NCBI RefSeq assembly: GCF_020520285.1
Contig: NZ_CP084742.1
Span: 4,650,001-4,714,000 of the forward strand
Direction of reading: 5' to 3'
Source of the DNA: Pseudomonas sp. L5B5
GTDB taxonomy: Bacteria; Pseudomonadota; Gammaproteobacteria; Pseudomonadales; Pseudomonadaceae
Length of the DNA: 64,000 nucleotides
The notes beneath the pieces are model-generated. The model was not told the DNA's origin. It saw only the letters and a program-made list of their open reading frames with translations, and made no database searches. This document shows, one piece after another, positions 37,849-47,581 of this stretch. The position numbers were made by a program, and so were the translations under genes. How positions within the stretch are numbered: the first letter of the stretch is position 1; the number at the start of each line of letters is the position of its first letter.

Positions 37849-39972
37849 ATGGAATGCGTGCAACCGGAGACAGCCGAGGGGCACTCCACTCTTCTGATCG
37901 TCGATGACTATCCTGAGAACCTCCTGAGCATGCGCGCATTGTTGCAGCGTCAGGACTGGCGTGTGATGACCGCCGCTTCGGGTGTCGAGGCGCTGAGCCT
38001 GTTGCTCGAGCATGAGGTGGACCTGGTCCTGCTCGATGTGCAGATGCCGGGCATGGATGGTTTCGAGGTGGCCCGCTTGATGCGCGGCAGCCAGCGTACA
38101 CGCTTGACGCCGATCATCTTCCTTACCGCCAACGAGCAATCCCAGGACGCCGTGATCAAGGGCTATGCCAATGGCGCGGTCGACTACCTGTTCAAGCCTT
38201 TCGACCCGCAGATCCTCAAGCCCAAGGTCCAGGCACTGCTGGAGCACCAGCGTAACCGCCGGGCCCTGCAGCATCTGAGCCACGACCTGGAAGTCGCCCG
38301 GGCATTCAATGCATCGGTACTGGAAAACGCCGCCGAAGGCATCCTGGTGGTGGACGAAGAGGGCCGGATACGTTTTGCCAATCCTGCGGTGTCGCGTCTG
38401 CTCAACGCGCAGGTGAAGGAGCTCGAGGGTTCGGCTTTCCTTGATTACCTGCAAAAACCCCATGTTCCCGATTGGCGTGTTTCCGAGTTGTACGCCAGCT
38501 ATCGCCGAGGCGAGACCTTCCGCCTGCATGACGCCCTGTTGCGCACCGTCCCCGGTCAGCAGATCAACGTGGCGCTGTCCTGCGCCCCGTTGCCGAGCGA
38601 ACAGAAGGCCATGGTGGTGACCCTGCTGGACATGTCCGAAGTGCGGCACCTGCACCAGCAACTGGAGTACCAGGCGGTTACCGATCCCTTGACCGGTCTG
38701 CTCAATCGCCGGGGTTTCTACCAAACAGTGGAGAGCATCCTGTTGCGCAGTGACCGCTCGGGAAAGTCCCTGGTCCTGCTGTACCTGGATCTGGATGGCT
38801 TCAAGCGGATCAACGATACCCTTGGGCATGACGCCGGCGATCGAATACTGCGCTGGGTCTCGGAGCAGTTGAAGGAGTGCCTGCACTCGTTCGACATCAT
38901 CGGGCGCATGGGCGGCGACGAGTTCACCGCGTTGCTGGAGCTGGGTTTTCCCGAGCAGGCCGCAAAAGTGGCCGAGCGGCTGATCGAGCGCCTGTCCATC
39001 ACTCAGCAGATCGACGGCATGGATGTGGTGCTGGGCGCCAGTATCGGCATCGCCATCTATCCCGATTGCGGCTCCAACCTGGACGGCTTGCTACGGGCTG
39101 CGGATATCGCCATGTACGAGGCCAAGCGAGCGGGCCGCCAGCAGTACCGCTACTACGACCATGAGATGAACGGCCGTGCGCGGTCACGGCTGATGCTCGA
39201 GGAAAGCGTGCGCAGTGCGGTGGAGCGCAAGGAGTTCACCCTGGTGTACCAGCCTCAGGTCGCCATCGCCGATGGTCGCCTGCGTGGGTTCGAAGCCCTG
39301 TTGCGCTGGCGCCATCCGAGTGTCGGCGACGTGCCCCCGGGGTTGTTCCTGCCCTTGCTGGAAGAGGCCCGGCTGATCAGTCTGCTGGGCAGCTGGATCT
39401 ACCAGCAGGGCGGTGCACAGCGCAAGGACTGGGAGCAGGTGTTCAGCCCTGACCTGGTTCTCAGCGTCAGTCTCAGCGCTACCCAGTTCAGCATGCCCAA
39501 TCTTGCGGCCGAGCTGCGCCAGGTGCTGCTGCGCAATGGCCTGCAACCGCGGCAACTGGAAGTCGAGGTCACCGAGGCGGCGCTCACCCAGAACCTGGGC
39601 GAGACTCGCAAGCAATTGCAGCAACTGCACCAGCTGGGAGTCCGCGTGGCCCTCGACGATTTTGGTTCCGGCAGCTGCTGCCTGGCCTTTCTGCGTGACC
39701 TGCAGCTGGACACCCTCAAGCTCGACCGGCATCTGATCGCGCGGTTGCTTACCTCACCGCGGGACGCCGCGATCGCCCGCTGTGTGATCGACCTGTGCAA
39801 GCAGTTCGACCTGCTGGTGATTGCCGAGGGCGTGGAGACCCTGGAGCAGTATCGCTGGCTCAAGGACAACGGTTGCGAGTACGTACAGGGGTTCCTGGTG
39901 GCACGGCCGTTGACGTCCGCCAGCGCCAGCCAGTTCGCCCAGCCCTTCGACTGGGACGCACTGCAGGCTTGA
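37849..39972 (+). CDS. Response-regulator cyclic-di-GMP enzyme, REC-PAS-GGDEF-EAL
   Basis: A 707-residue cytoplasmic protein. Residues 14-130 form a receiver domain (LLIVDDYPEN, LVLLDVQMPGMDGFE, FKPFD) with the phosphorylatable aspartate intact. A PAS domain follows (about 150-265), then GGDEF (275-440) with intact GGDEF at 355-359, and EAL (455-700) with EAL at 482-484. The I-site position reads HSFD rather than RxxD. In EAL, the usual metal-binding Asn is Ser541 (VSLSATQF), and the loop after DDFG is SGSCCL. Other EAL residues (EVTE, KLD, EGVE, YVQG) remain. Net activity cannot be told. Confidence 0.92.
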   Translation: MECVQPETAEGHSTLLIVDDYPENLLSMRALLQRQDWRVMTAASGVEALSLLLEHEVDLVLLDVQMPGMDGFEVARLMRGSQRTRLTPIIFLTANEQSQDAVIKGYANGAVDYLFKPFDPQILKPKVQALLEHQRNRRALQHLSHDLEVARAFNASVLENAAEGILVVDEEGRIRFANPAVSRLLNAQVKELEGSAFLDYLQKPHVPDWRVSELYASYRRGETFRLHDALLRTVPGQQINVALSCAPLPSEQKAMVVTLLDMSEVRHLHQQLEYQAVTDPLTGLLNRRGFYQTVESILLRSDRSGKSLVLLYLDLDGFKRINDTLGHDAGDRILRWVSEQLKECLHSFDIIGRMGGDEFTALLELGFPEQAAKVAERLIERLSITQQIDGMDVVLGASIGIAIYPDCGSNLDGLLRAADIAMYEAKRAGRQQYRYYDHEMNGRARSRLMLEESVRSAVERKEFTLVYQPQVAIADGRLRGFEALLRWRHPSVGDVPPGLFLPLLEEARLISLLGSWIYQQGGAQRKDWEQVFSPDLVLSVSLSATQFSMPNLAAELRQVLLRNGLQPRQLEVEVTEAALTQNLGETRKQLQQLHQLGVRVALDDFGSGSCCLAFLRDLQLDTLKLDRHLIARLLTSPRDAAIARCVIDLCKQFDLLVIAEGVETLEQYRWLKDNGCEYVQGFLVARPLTSASASQFAQPFDWDALQA

Positions 39973-40013
39973 ATTCGCTAAACTGACGGCCCCTGCACCT
40001 GTCGCCGCTTCCC

Positions 40014-40526
40014 ATGACCGCACTGAAATACCTCCAGGCCTATCCCGTTACCCTGCAAGAGCAGGTGCGCCAACTGATTGCCGAGGAGCGCCTGGGCGAG
40101 TACCTGGACAAGCGTTACCCGAACAAGCACGGGATACAGAGCGACAAGGCGTTGTACAGCTATGCCCTGGAGCTCAAGCAGGACTACCTGCGCAACGCTC
40201 CGGCCATCGACAAGGTACTGTTCGACAACCGCCTGGACCTGACCCATCGCGCATTGGGCCTGCACACCACGGTATCCCGGGTGCAGGGCGGCAAGCTCAA
40301 GGCCAAGAAGGAAATCCGCATCGCTTCGCTGTTCAAGGAGGCTGCACCGGAGTTCCTGCGCATGATCGTGGTGCACGAGCTGGCGCACTTCAAGGAATCG
40401 GACCACAACAAGGCGTTCTACAAGCTCTGCGAGCACATGCTGCCGGGCTATCACCAACTGGAGTTCGACCTGCGGGTCTACCTCACCTGGCGCGACCTGC
40501 AAGCGAAGACGGGTGCTGCGCACTAG
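40014..40526 (+). CDS. YgjP-like metallopeptidase-domain protein
   Basis: A 170-residue protein with a zinc-protease core HELAHFKESDHNKAFY; the HExxH plus downstream His matches the YgjP (DUF45, M48-like) family. Most of the rest is charged and helical, with no signal peptide, so it is cytoplasmic. The substrate is unknown. It is 13 bases ahead of a small winged-helix gene, suggesting a two-gene unit. Confidence 0.85.
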   Translation: MTALKYLQAYPVTLQEQVRQLIAEERLGEYLDKRYPNKHGIQSDKALYSYALELKQDYLRNAPAIDKVLFDNRLDLTHRALGLHTTVSRVQGGKLKAKKEIRIASLFKEAAPEFLRMIVVHELAHFKESDHNKAFYKLCEHMLPGYHQLEFDLRVYLTWRDLQAKTGAAH

Positions 40527-40539
40527 CAAGGAGTGGGCG

Positions 40540-40836
40540 ATGGATGTGAGCAAGACCAAGAGCAGTTTCTACCGCCGCCTGTACGTGGCGTACCTGATCG
40601 ACAGTGGCCTGGCCAGCAGCGTGCCGGCGCTGACCGAGGTCACCGGCATGCCTCGGCGTACCGCGCAGGACACCATCGCCGCCCTGGCCGACCTGGACAT
40701 CGTCTGCCAGTTCGAACAGCAGGACGGCGCCCGCAATCATGCCGGGCATTACCGGGTCCACAGTTGGGGAGCCATCGACAAGGGCTGGATCGAGCCCAAC
40801 CTGGGACAGATCAAGGCCGTACTGGGTTATCCCTGA
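40540..40836 (+). CDS. Small winged-helix DNA-binding protein
   Basis: A 98-residue protein. Residues 5-65 form a helix-turn-helix (YLIDSGLASSVPALTEVTG, PRRTAQDTIAALADLDIVC) of the winged type, and the C-terminal 35 residues end NLGQIKAVLGYP. The ATG at 40540 has AAGGAG eight bases upstream. It is probably cotranscribed with the metallopeptidase gene and might regulate it; the family is otherwise uncharacterised. Confidence 0.8.
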   Translation: MDVSKTKSSFYRRLYVAYLIDSGLASSVPALTEVTGMPRRTAQDTIAALADLDIVCQFEQQDGARNHAGHYRVHSWGAIDKGWIEPNLGQIKAVLGYP

Positions 40837-40839
40837 CAA

Positions 40840-41292
40840 TCAGTTGCGGCGCATGCCGATGTGCGGGATGCCGTCTTCCAGGTACTGCTCGCCTGCCACG
40901 CTGAAGCCATAGCGGCCGTAGTAGGCCTGCAGGTGGGCCTGGGCCGAGAGGTAGATCGGTGTGTCGGGCCAGTGCCGCTGTGCCTGCTTCAGTGCCTGTT
41001 CCATCAGCGTATGGCCCAGGCCCTTGCCCCGGGCCTGCTCGGCGATCACCACCCGGCCGATCACCACGTCGCCGCCCTGGGAGATCGGGTCCAGCAGGCG
41101 CAGGTACGCCACCAGTCGGTCGCCGTCCCAGGCCATCAGGTGGCAGGTATCGCCTTCCAGGTCGCGGCCGTCGACCTCCTGATAGGGGCACTTCTGTTCC
41201 ACGACGAAAACCTCGGTGCGCAGTTGCAAGATGGCGTAGAGCTGTTCCTTGCCCAGATCGGTGTGGTGCTTGCAGACCCATTCGACGGTCAT
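40840..41292 (-). CDS. elaA: ElaA-like GNAT acetyltransferase
   Basis: A 150-residue GNAT protein. The acetyl-CoA-binding loop is VIAEQARGKGLGHTLMEQAL, and the N-terminal ELYAILQLRTEVFVVEQKCPYQE-type segment is diagnostic of ElaA. It acetylates an unknown amine. The end is only three bases from the winged-helix gene on the other strand. Confidence 0.9.
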   Translation of the reverse strand: MTVEWVCKHHTDLGKEQLYAILQLRTEVFVVEQKCPYQEVDGRDLEGDTCHLMAWDGDRLVAYLRLLDPISQGGDVVIGRVVIAEQARGKGLGHTLMEQALKQAQRHWPDTPIYLSAQAHLQAYYGRYGFSVAGEQYLEDGIPHIGMRRN

Positions 41293-41560
41293 GTTCTTAT
41301 CCTGTTGAAGGTACTGCGCGAAATAGTAAGCACATCGCCGGTGGATGTCTTGTCGGCTGGTGCATGGCGTTCGTTTCTGTGAGATGGGTCAAAATGCCAC
41401 TACTGCGTTCACAGGCTTTTCCCTTCTTTGTGTAATCTGTTTTGCAAGTTCTGTGCATTGGCTGTGATGAGCTAATGTTAGGAGCTGGGCCGCTCGTTGC
41501 GTGGCCCTCGAGTGTAGGCTGGAACGCGCTGGGCCCTGTGCCCGCTAAGGATCTTTAAGC

Positions 41561-42298
41561 ATGCTGCGATTGCATCGGGCTTTGGCTTTGATCGGATTGC
41601 TGTTGCTGGGCCAGGGCGCTTCTGCAGAGAAGTTGCGCCTGGTGGCTGATGCCTGGCCTCCTTTCACCGACGCGACCCTGGTCAATGGGGGAGTGGCGAC
41701 AGATATCGTCAGTACCGCCCTGGCACGTGCCGGGTATGCCAGTGACTTCGAACAGGTGCCCTGGGCCAGGGCCCTGCTGGGTATCGGCGAGGGGCGCTAC
41801 GACGTGCTGATCAATGCCTGGTACAACGATGAGCGCACCCGGCTGGGGCAGTTCTCTGCGGAATACCTGGTCAACCGGATTCGCTTCCTCAAGCGCAAGG
41901 ATGCCCCGCTGGAGTACAACAACCTCAAGCAACTGCACGAGTACCCCATTGCCGTGGTCCGTGGGTATGCCTATTCCTCCGAGTTCGACAACGATTCGGC
42001 CCTGCAGAAAGTGCCGGTGCACAACTTCGCCATGGCCGTGCGCATGCTCGCGGCAGACCGGGTCAAGCTGACCCTGGAGGATGAATACGTCGCTCGTTAC
42101 TACCTGGCCCGGGAGTCACCCAGGGTGCGCAATGCCGTGGAATTCCTGCCCAAGCCCCTGAGCGAGAACAGCCTGCATATCCTGGTCAGCCTGAAGAACC
42201 CCGACCATGCCCAGATCGTCGCCGGGTTCGATCGCGAGATCGCCGCCATGAAGGCCGATGGCAGCTACGCCCGGTTGCTGCGCCAGCACGGCATGTAG
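41561..42298 (+). CDS. Orphan periplasmic solute-binding protein
   Basis: A 245-residue protein with a signal peptide (ALIGLLLLGQGASAEK) and an SBP_bac_3 fold beginning KLRLVADAWPPFTDATL. It resembles the protein at 16670-17485 in layout (both begin EKLR-V) but the two are clearly different in sequence. No permease or ATPase is adjacent. It may be part of a remote transporter or a sensor accessory. Confidence 0.82.
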   Translation: MLRLHRALALIGLLLLGQGASAEKLRLVADAWPPFTDATLVNGGVATDIVSTALARAGYASDFEQVPWARALLGIGEGRYDVLINAWYNDERTRLGQFSAEYLVNRIRFLKRKDAPLEYNNLKQLHEYPIAVVRGYAYSSEFDNDSALQKVPVHNFAMAVRMLAADRVKLTLEDEYVARYYLARESPRVRNAVEFLPKPLSENSLHILVSLKNPDHAQIVAGFDREIAAMKADGSYARLLRQHGM

Positions 42299-42344
42299 GA
42301 GACGCGGCAAGCCGAGACCACTCGCGGGGTGCTTGCCGCTGCCC

Positions 42345-44519
42345 TCAGGCGGCTTTTATGAGGTGTGCCGCCAGGGTCCGCAACGGGCCCAACTGGCGGC
42401 AGATCAGCCCCAGCTGGGTCTGCACCAGGCGTTGTTCCTCGTCAATGTCATCCGGCATCTGCTCCAGCTCGCTGGCCAAGGCCTCCTCGGCATCGCTCTG
42501 GATGGCAATGGGTGTCTTGCTGGCCAGCCCCTGGGCGATCTCGTCGATGCTGGCTGCCAGGCTGGCTCCCGCACCACCGATCAGGTGTTCGCGGACCTCA
42601 TCGGGTAGCTGCGTGCCACGGTGTGCGCCCAGGCCCGAGAGATAGCTGAGCAGAGTGTGGGACAGCACCAGAAAGCGAAAGCCCACGTCCGCTTCCTTGC
42701 GAAAGTGCCCAGGCTCCATGAGCATGTTGGCCAGGGTGGTGGACAGCGCCGCGTCGGCGTTGTGGGCGTTGCGCCGGGCCAGGCGGTAAGCCAGGTCGTC
42801 GCTCTTGCCGGCAGCGTACTGCTGCATGATCTGGCGCAGGTAGATGCTGTTGCAGGTCAGGGTGTTGGCCAGCACCTTGTTCAAGCGCCGGCCTTGCCAG
42901 TCTGGAAGGAACAGGAACACCGCCAGCCCGGCGATCAAGCTGCCCAGCAGCGTATCGAACAGCCGTGGCAGGAACAGCCCATAACCGTCGCCCACCTGGT
43001 TGAAGCAGAACAGCACCATCAGGGTGATGGCGGCGGTGGCCAGGGTGTAGCGGGTGGTGCGGTTGGTGAAGAACACCACGCCAGCGGCGATGGCGAACAT
43101 CGACTGCACCAGGGGGTTGGGGAACAGGTCGAACAGCGCCCAGGCGATGGTCAGGCCGATGGCCGTACCGATGATCCGCTGGCCCAGTTTGCGCCGGGTA
43201 GCGCCGTAGTTGGGCTGGCAGACGAACAGCGTGGTGAGGATGATCCAGTAGCCCTGGGAGGGGTGGATCAAATGCACCATGCCGTAACCGATGCTCAGCG
43301 CCAGGGGCAGGCGCAGGGCATGGCGGAACAGCAACGAAGTTGGTGTCAGCTGGGTACGCAGGCGGGTCCAGACATCCTTGAGGTTGCGTGGCGAGCGGTC
43401 CAGCAGGCTGCTGTCGGTGGCATCGGCCAGGGCGTCGGGGTTGCTGGCGTCGCTGAGCAGGCGATCGAGGGTGCCGAGGTTGGCGGCCAGGGCCCGCAGC
43501 GAGCGCAACAGTCCGCGCCAGGCCGGGTTGCTCTGGATGCGCAGGTGTTCCAGCGAGGCTTGCAGGTCGCTCAGGGCCTCGGCGAACCCCGAGTCATAGA
43601 CGAACGGCTGGCGCATCTGGATCGACTCCCCCAGCGCCCGGCAGGCCTTGCCTTGCTGGCGCAACAGGCGCTGGCAGCGGAACAGCACGTCGCTGTGAAA
43701 AAAGGCATCGGCCAGGGCGTTGTAGGGGTAGTGCGAGGAGCTGGCGCGCTCATGGATATCCTGGGCGAGGAAATACAGCTTCAGGTAGCGGCTGACCTTC
43801 GACCCCGGCCGGCCATTGCCGACCCGGTGCAGGATGATTTCCTTGGCGGTGTTGAGGGCCGCCACCACCTTGCCGTTCTGTTGCGCCAGCTCCAGGCGTC
43901 GGGCCTCGATGTCCAACTGGCGGATCGGTTCGAGCAGCGAGGACTTGAGCTTGAGGTAGTACCCCAGTTCACGGAACAGCCGCGCCAGGCTCTGCTGTAC
44001 CGGCTGGTTGGAGAACAGCGCCTGCCACAGCACCGAGAGCACGCCATACCAGGCGGCGCCGGCCACCAGCAGCAGCGGCTCGTGCCAGAAGTCGATCACC
44101 GCGCCGCCGCGCTGGTCGACACCGATCATGGTGTAGACCGCGAGGATCAGGGTCGCCGAGGCGATGGCGCCGTAGCGCTCGCCCAGGGCCCCGAGCATGG
44201 TCAGGCCGAAACTGGCCAGGGCCAGGGCGATGGCGAAGATCCAGGGGTAGGGGAACAGCAGCTCAACCGACAGGGCCGCGATGCTGAAGCACACCAGGGT
44301 CACCGCCAGGGCGTTGAGGCGGCCTTGCCAGCTGTCGTCGGTTTCCGCCAGGGCGCTGGCGATGATGCCGAGGAACAGCGGGATCAGCAGGCTCATTTCG
44401 TCCTGATACCAGCACAGCGCCATGCTGCCGGTCAGGGCGACGAACACCCGCACGCTGTAGCTGAATTTATCCAGCGCCCAGAGGCGGCGCAGGGACTGGC
44501 GAAAAGAGGACGATGACAT
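42345..44519 (-). CDS. yccS: YccS/FUSC family inner-membrane protein
   Basis: A 724-residue membrane protein with two sets of hydrophobic helices (about residues 20-150 and 395-520) separated by a cytoplasmic part, matching the YccS/FUSC-like family. Characteristic stretches are FSYSVRVFVALTGSMALCWY at the N-terminus, RLPLALSIGYGMVHLIHPSQGYW, and CQPNYGATRRKLGQRIIGT. Members are thought to be aromatic-acid or efflux-type transporters, but the substrate is unknown. Confidence 0.88.
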   Translation of the reverse strand: MSSSSFRQSLRRLWALDKFSYSVRVFVALTGSMALCWYQDEMSLLIPLFLGIIASALAETDDSWQGRLNALAVTLVCFSIAALSVELLFPYPWIFAIALALASFGLTMLGALGERYGAIASATLILAVYTMIGVDQRGGAVIDFWHEPLLLVAGAAWYGVLSVLWQALFSNQPVQQSLARLFRELGYYLKLKSSLLEPIRQLDIEARRLELAQQNGKVVAALNTAKEIILHRVGNGRPGSKVSRYLKLYFLAQDIHERASSSHYPYNALADAFFHSDVLFRCQRLLRQQGKACRALGESIQMRQPFVYDSGFAEALSDLQASLEHLRIQSNPAWRGLLRSLRALAANLGTLDRLLSDASNPDALADATDSSLLDRSPRNLKDVWTRLRTQLTPTSLLFRHALRLPLALSIGYGMVHLIHPSQGYWIILTTLFVCQPNYGATRRKLGQRIIGTAIGLTIAWALFDLFPNPLVQSMFAIAAGVVFFTNRTTRYTLATAAITLMVLFCFNQVGDGYGLFLPRLFDTLLGSLIAGLAVFLFLPDWQGRRLNKVLANTLTCNSIYLRQIMQQYAAGKSDDLAYRLARRNAHNADAALSTTLANMLMEPGHFRKEADVGFRFLVLSHTLLSYLSGLGAHRGTQLPDEVREHLIGGAGASLAASIDEIAQGLASKTPIAIQSDAEEALASELEQMPDDIDEEQRLVQTQLGLICRQLGPLRTLAAHLIKAA

Positions 44520-44661
44520 GAAGAGAGAAGGCCTTCCGGGGCGATGCCGCTAAATTGAGCCAGTATTGACGACGGCGCAATGCCGCCGTCACATCCGACA
44601 GCAAATTCTGTTCCCGTTGTTTTTCATCGGCACCGGCCTCGGTGGCGCGCCGGCCAGCGCC

Positions 44662-45840
44662 CTAGGCGTACTGCGCGGCGGCGTAGCCGGAAGCCCAGGC
44701 CCACTGGAAGTTGAAACCGCCCAGGTGGCCGCTGACGTCCAGCACCTCGCCAATGAAGTACAACCCCGGACTCTTCAGCGATTCCATGGTCTTGGACGAC
44801 ACTTCGCGGGTGTCGACCCCGCCCAGGGTGACTTCGGCGGTGCGGTAGCCCTCGGTGCCCGCCGGCACCAGTTGCCAGTTGCCCAGTTTGTCGGCCACCT
44901 CCGACAGTTCCGCCGGGGTGTACTGCTTCATCGGCTTGGAGGCGAACCAGTGATCGGCCAGCAGGCCGGCCATCTTCTTGGTGAAGATCTCCCCCAGCAG
45001 CGTCTTGAGTTCGCTATTGGGGCGCTCGGCCTGCTGCTGGTGCAGCCAGTCCAGGGCGTCGTGGTCCGGCAGCAGGTTGATCTCGACGCTGTCACCAGGC
45101 TGCCAGTAGGAGGAAACCTGCAGGATCGCCGGGCCACTGAGGCCGCGATGGGTGAACAGGATGTTCTCGCGAAAGCTCTGGCCGTTGCAGCTCACCAGGC
45201 AATCCACCGAGGTCCCGGACAGCTCGCCGCACAGCTCCTTCAACTGGTCGGTGATGGTGAAGGGCACCAGGCCGGCGCGGGTCGGCAGCAGTTCATGGCC
45301 GAACTGCCGGGCCACCTGGTAGCCAAAACCGGTGGCGCCCAGGGTCGGGATCGACAGGCCGCCGGTGGCGATCACCAGGGACTGGCACTGCACCGGGCCC
45401 AGGGTGGTCTGCAGCAGGTAGCCGGGCTCCAGCTTCTCGATCTGCTGGATCGACGTATCCAGGTGCAGCTCGACGCCGACCTGGTCGCACTCGTCCAGGA
45501 GCATGCCGAGGATGTCGCTGGACTTGTTATCGCAGAACAGCTGGCCGAGCTTCTTTTCGTGGTAGGGCACGCCATGCTTGGCCACCAGGCCGATGAAATC
45601 CCACTGGGTGTAGCGGGCCAGGGCCGACTTGCAGAAATGCGGGTTCTGCGAAAGGAAGTTGGCCGGCTCGGTGTACATATTGGTGAAGTTGCAGCGGCCG
45701 CCGCCGGACATCAGGATCTTCTTCCCGGCCTTGTTGGCATGGTCCAGCACCAGCACCTGGCGCCCACGGCCAGCGGCAGTCAGGGCGCACATCAGGCCGG
45801 CGGCGCCGGCGCCGATGATCACGACTTCGGTAGAGCGCAA
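44662..45840 (-). CDS. BaiN/YhiN-type FAD-dependent oxidoreductase
   Basis: A 392-residue flavoprotein of the HI0933 family. Motifs are VVIIGAGAAGLMCALTAAGRG at the N-terminus, KILMSGGGRCNFTN, LVIATGGLSIPTLGATG and the C-terminal GLYFIGEVLDVSGHLGGFNF. I chose the TTG at 45840 (with GAGGA upstream) because the ATG 26 codons earlier lies inside a REP element and adds alanine-rich junk. The physiological substrate is unknown. Confidence 0.88.
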   Translation of the reverse strand: MRSTEVVIIGAGAAGLMCALTAAGRGRQVLVLDHANKAGKKILMSGGGRCNFTNMYTEPANFLSQNPHFCKSALARYTQWDFIGLVAKHGVPYHEKKLGQLFCDNKSSDILGMLLDECDQVGVELHLDTSIQQIEKLEPGYLLQTTLGPVQCQSLVIATGGLSIPTLGATGFGYQVARQFGHELLPTRAGLVPFTITDQLKELCGELSGTSVDCLVSCNGQSFRENILFTHRGLSGPAILQVSSYWQPGDSVEINLLPDHDALDWLHQQQAERPNSELKTLLGEIFTKKMAGLLADHWFASKPMKQYTPAELSEVADKLGNWQLVPAGTEGYRTAEVTLGGVDTREVSSKTMESLKSPGLYFIGEVLDVSGHLGGFNFQWAWASGYAAAQYA

Positions 45841-45872
45841 AACGGTGTCCTCGAGAGTGCAGGCAAATGAAC

Positions 45873-45975
45873 CTGTAGCCGCTGCCGCAGGCTGCGACAA
45901 GCCCCGCAGGGGCTTCACGGCCGCAAGAGCGGCGCCTCCTTCGGAGTCGTTCGCAGCCTGCGGCAGCGGCTACAG
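45873..45975. repeat. Large REP palindrome between the flavoprotein and dbpA genes
   Basis: CTGTAGCCGCTGCCGCAGGCTGCGA at the left end is mirrored by TCGCAGCCTGCGGCAGCGGCTACAG at the right, a perfect 25-bp inverted repeat. Two smaller hairpins (GCCCCGCAGGGGC and GGCCGC...GCGGC) lie inside. It sits between co-oriented minus-strand genes. Confidence 0.8.
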
Positions 45976-45990
45976 ATCGAGCGGGGTGGG

Positions 45991-47376
45991 TTACAGGATT
46001 CGTACCCGCAGCGAACGGCCCTTGATCTTGCCGCTGTTGAGGCGCTGCAAAGCCTGCTTGGCGATGTCCCGTTCAACGGCCACATAGGCCTGGAAGTCGA
46101 AGATCGCGATCTTGCCGACCTGGGTGCCGGGAATGCCGGCCTCGCCGGTCAGGGCACCGAGGATGTCGCCTGGGCGTACCTTGTCCTTGCGTCCGGCGGC
46201 GATGCACAGGGTGCTCATGGCCGGCAGCAGCGGGCCGCCGCCCTGGCTCTTCAGGCTGTCGATCTGCTCCCAGTTCAGCGGGGCTTTCTGCAACTGCTCG
46301 ATGGCCTGGGCGCGGTGGGCCTCGGACGGCGACACCAGGCTGATGGCGATGCCTTTCTCGCCGGCGCGACCGGTACGGCCGACCCGGTGGATGTGGATTT
46401 CCGAATCCCGTGCCAGCTCGACGTTGATCACCATGTCCAGGGCGTCGATATCCAGGCCGCGGGCAGCGACGTCGGTGGCCACCAGCACCGAGGTGCTGCG
46501 GTTGGCGAACATCGCCAGTACCTGGTCGCGGTCACGCTGTTCCAGGTCACCGTGCAGGCCCACCGCGGACATGCCCTTGGCGGTCAGGTGGTCGACGGTT
46601 TCCTGCACCTGCTGCTTGGTGAAGCAGAACGCCACGCAGGACTGCGGGCGGAAGTGGTTGAGCACCTTGACCACCGCATCCATGCGATCTTCCGGGGAGA
46701 TCTCGTAGAAGCGCTGTTCGATCTGGCTGTCGGCATGCAGGGCCTCGGCCTTCACTTGCTGCGGGTCGCGCATGAACTTCGACGCCAGCTGCTTGATGCC
46801 CACCGGGTAGGTGGCGGAGAACAGCAGGGTCTGCCGGCGTTCCGGGGTATAGGCGATGATTTCCTCGATCGGGTCGTAGAAACCCATGTCGAGCATGCGG
46901 TCGGCTTCGTCGAGCACCAGGGTGTTGAGGCCGTCGAGTTTCAGCGAACCCTTGCGCAGGTGCTGGGAGATGCGCCCCGGGGTGCCGACGATGATATGGG
47001 CGCCATGTTCCAGGGAGGCGATCTGCGGCCCGAAGGACACACCGCCGCACAGGGTCAGGACCTTGATGTTGTCTTCGGCGCGGGCCAGCCGGCGAAGTTC
47101 CTTGGCAACCTGGTCGGCCAGCTCGCGGGTCGGGCACATCACCAGGGCCTGGCAGCCGAAGTAGCGCGGGTTGATCGGATTCAGCAGGCCGATGCCGAAG
47201 GCGGCGGTCTTGCCGCTGCCGGTCTTGGCCTGGGCGATCAGGTCCAGGCCCTTGAGGATCACCGGCAAGCCTTGCGCCTGGATCGGCGTCATCTGGGCAT
47301 ACCCGAGAGAGTCGAGGTTGGCCAGCATGGCGGGAGACAGGGGCAAGGTATTAAAAGCGGTGGCGATGGTGGTCAC
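45991..47376 (-). CDS. dbpA: ATP-dependent RNA helicase DbpA
   Basis: A DEAD-box helicase of about 461 residues. The core has [35 protein letters not shown] and HRVGRTGRAGEKG. The last 75 residues are the DbpA-specific RNA-recognition domain (LCIAAGRKDKVRPGDILGALTG) that targets hairpin 92 of 23S rRNA during 50S assembly. The start is uncertain: the GTG at 47376 gives MTTIATAFNTLPLS as in other pseudomonads, while a TTG five codons upstream is also possible. Confidence 0.93.
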   Translation of the reverse strand: MTTIATAFNTLPLSPAMLANLDSLGYAQMTPIQAQGLPVILKGLDLIAQAKTGSGKTAAFGIGLLNPINPRYFGCQALVMCPTRELADQVAKELRRLARAEDNIKVLTLCGGVSFGPQIASLEHGAHIIVGTPGRISQHLRKGSLKLDGLNTLVLDEADRMLDMGFYDPIEEIIAYTPERRQTLLFSATYPVGIKQLASKFMRDPQQVKAEALHADSQIEQRFYEISPEDRMDAVVKVLNHFRPQSCVAFCFTKQQVQETVDHLTAKGMSAVGLHGDLEQRDRDQVLAMFANRSTSVLVATDVAARGLDIDALDMVINVELARDSEIHIHRVGRTGRAGEKGIAISLVSPSEAHRAQAIEQLQKAPLNWEQIDSLKSQGGGPLLPAMSTLCIAAGRKDKVRPGDILGALTGEAGIPGTQVGKIAIFDFQAYVAVERDIAKQALQRLNSGKIKGRSLRVRIL

Positions 47377-47477
47377 GGGACGGGCCTGCAAAACAAAATG
47401 TCGCGCAGTGTATCAGTCCCGCTCACCCTTCCTGCAATTTCTGGACGAAAAGTAGCCAGAGCCTCCCAGGTCCATGT

Positions 47478-47570
47478 TGTAGGAGCGAAGCTTGCTCGCG
47501 ACGGCCCCCGGTCAGTCAATGCAGGTGTCGACGGATGAATCGCTATCGCGGGCAAGCTCCGCTCCTACAG
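47478..47570. repeat. REP doublet upstream of dbpA
   Basis: TGTAGGAGCGAAGCTTGCTCGCGA is followed at 47545 by the inverted ATCGCGGGCAAGCTCCGCTC. It fills most of the gap between the dbpA start and the exporter stop. Confidence 0.75.
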
Positions 47571-47581
47571 GGGGAGGGCAA

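Noticed and set aside
42621..44516. A 631-codon frame opposite the YccS-like gene
   Set aside because: Low-complexity Gln/Gly/His-rich translation with no recognisable domain; it is the shadow of a well-supported membrane protein gene.
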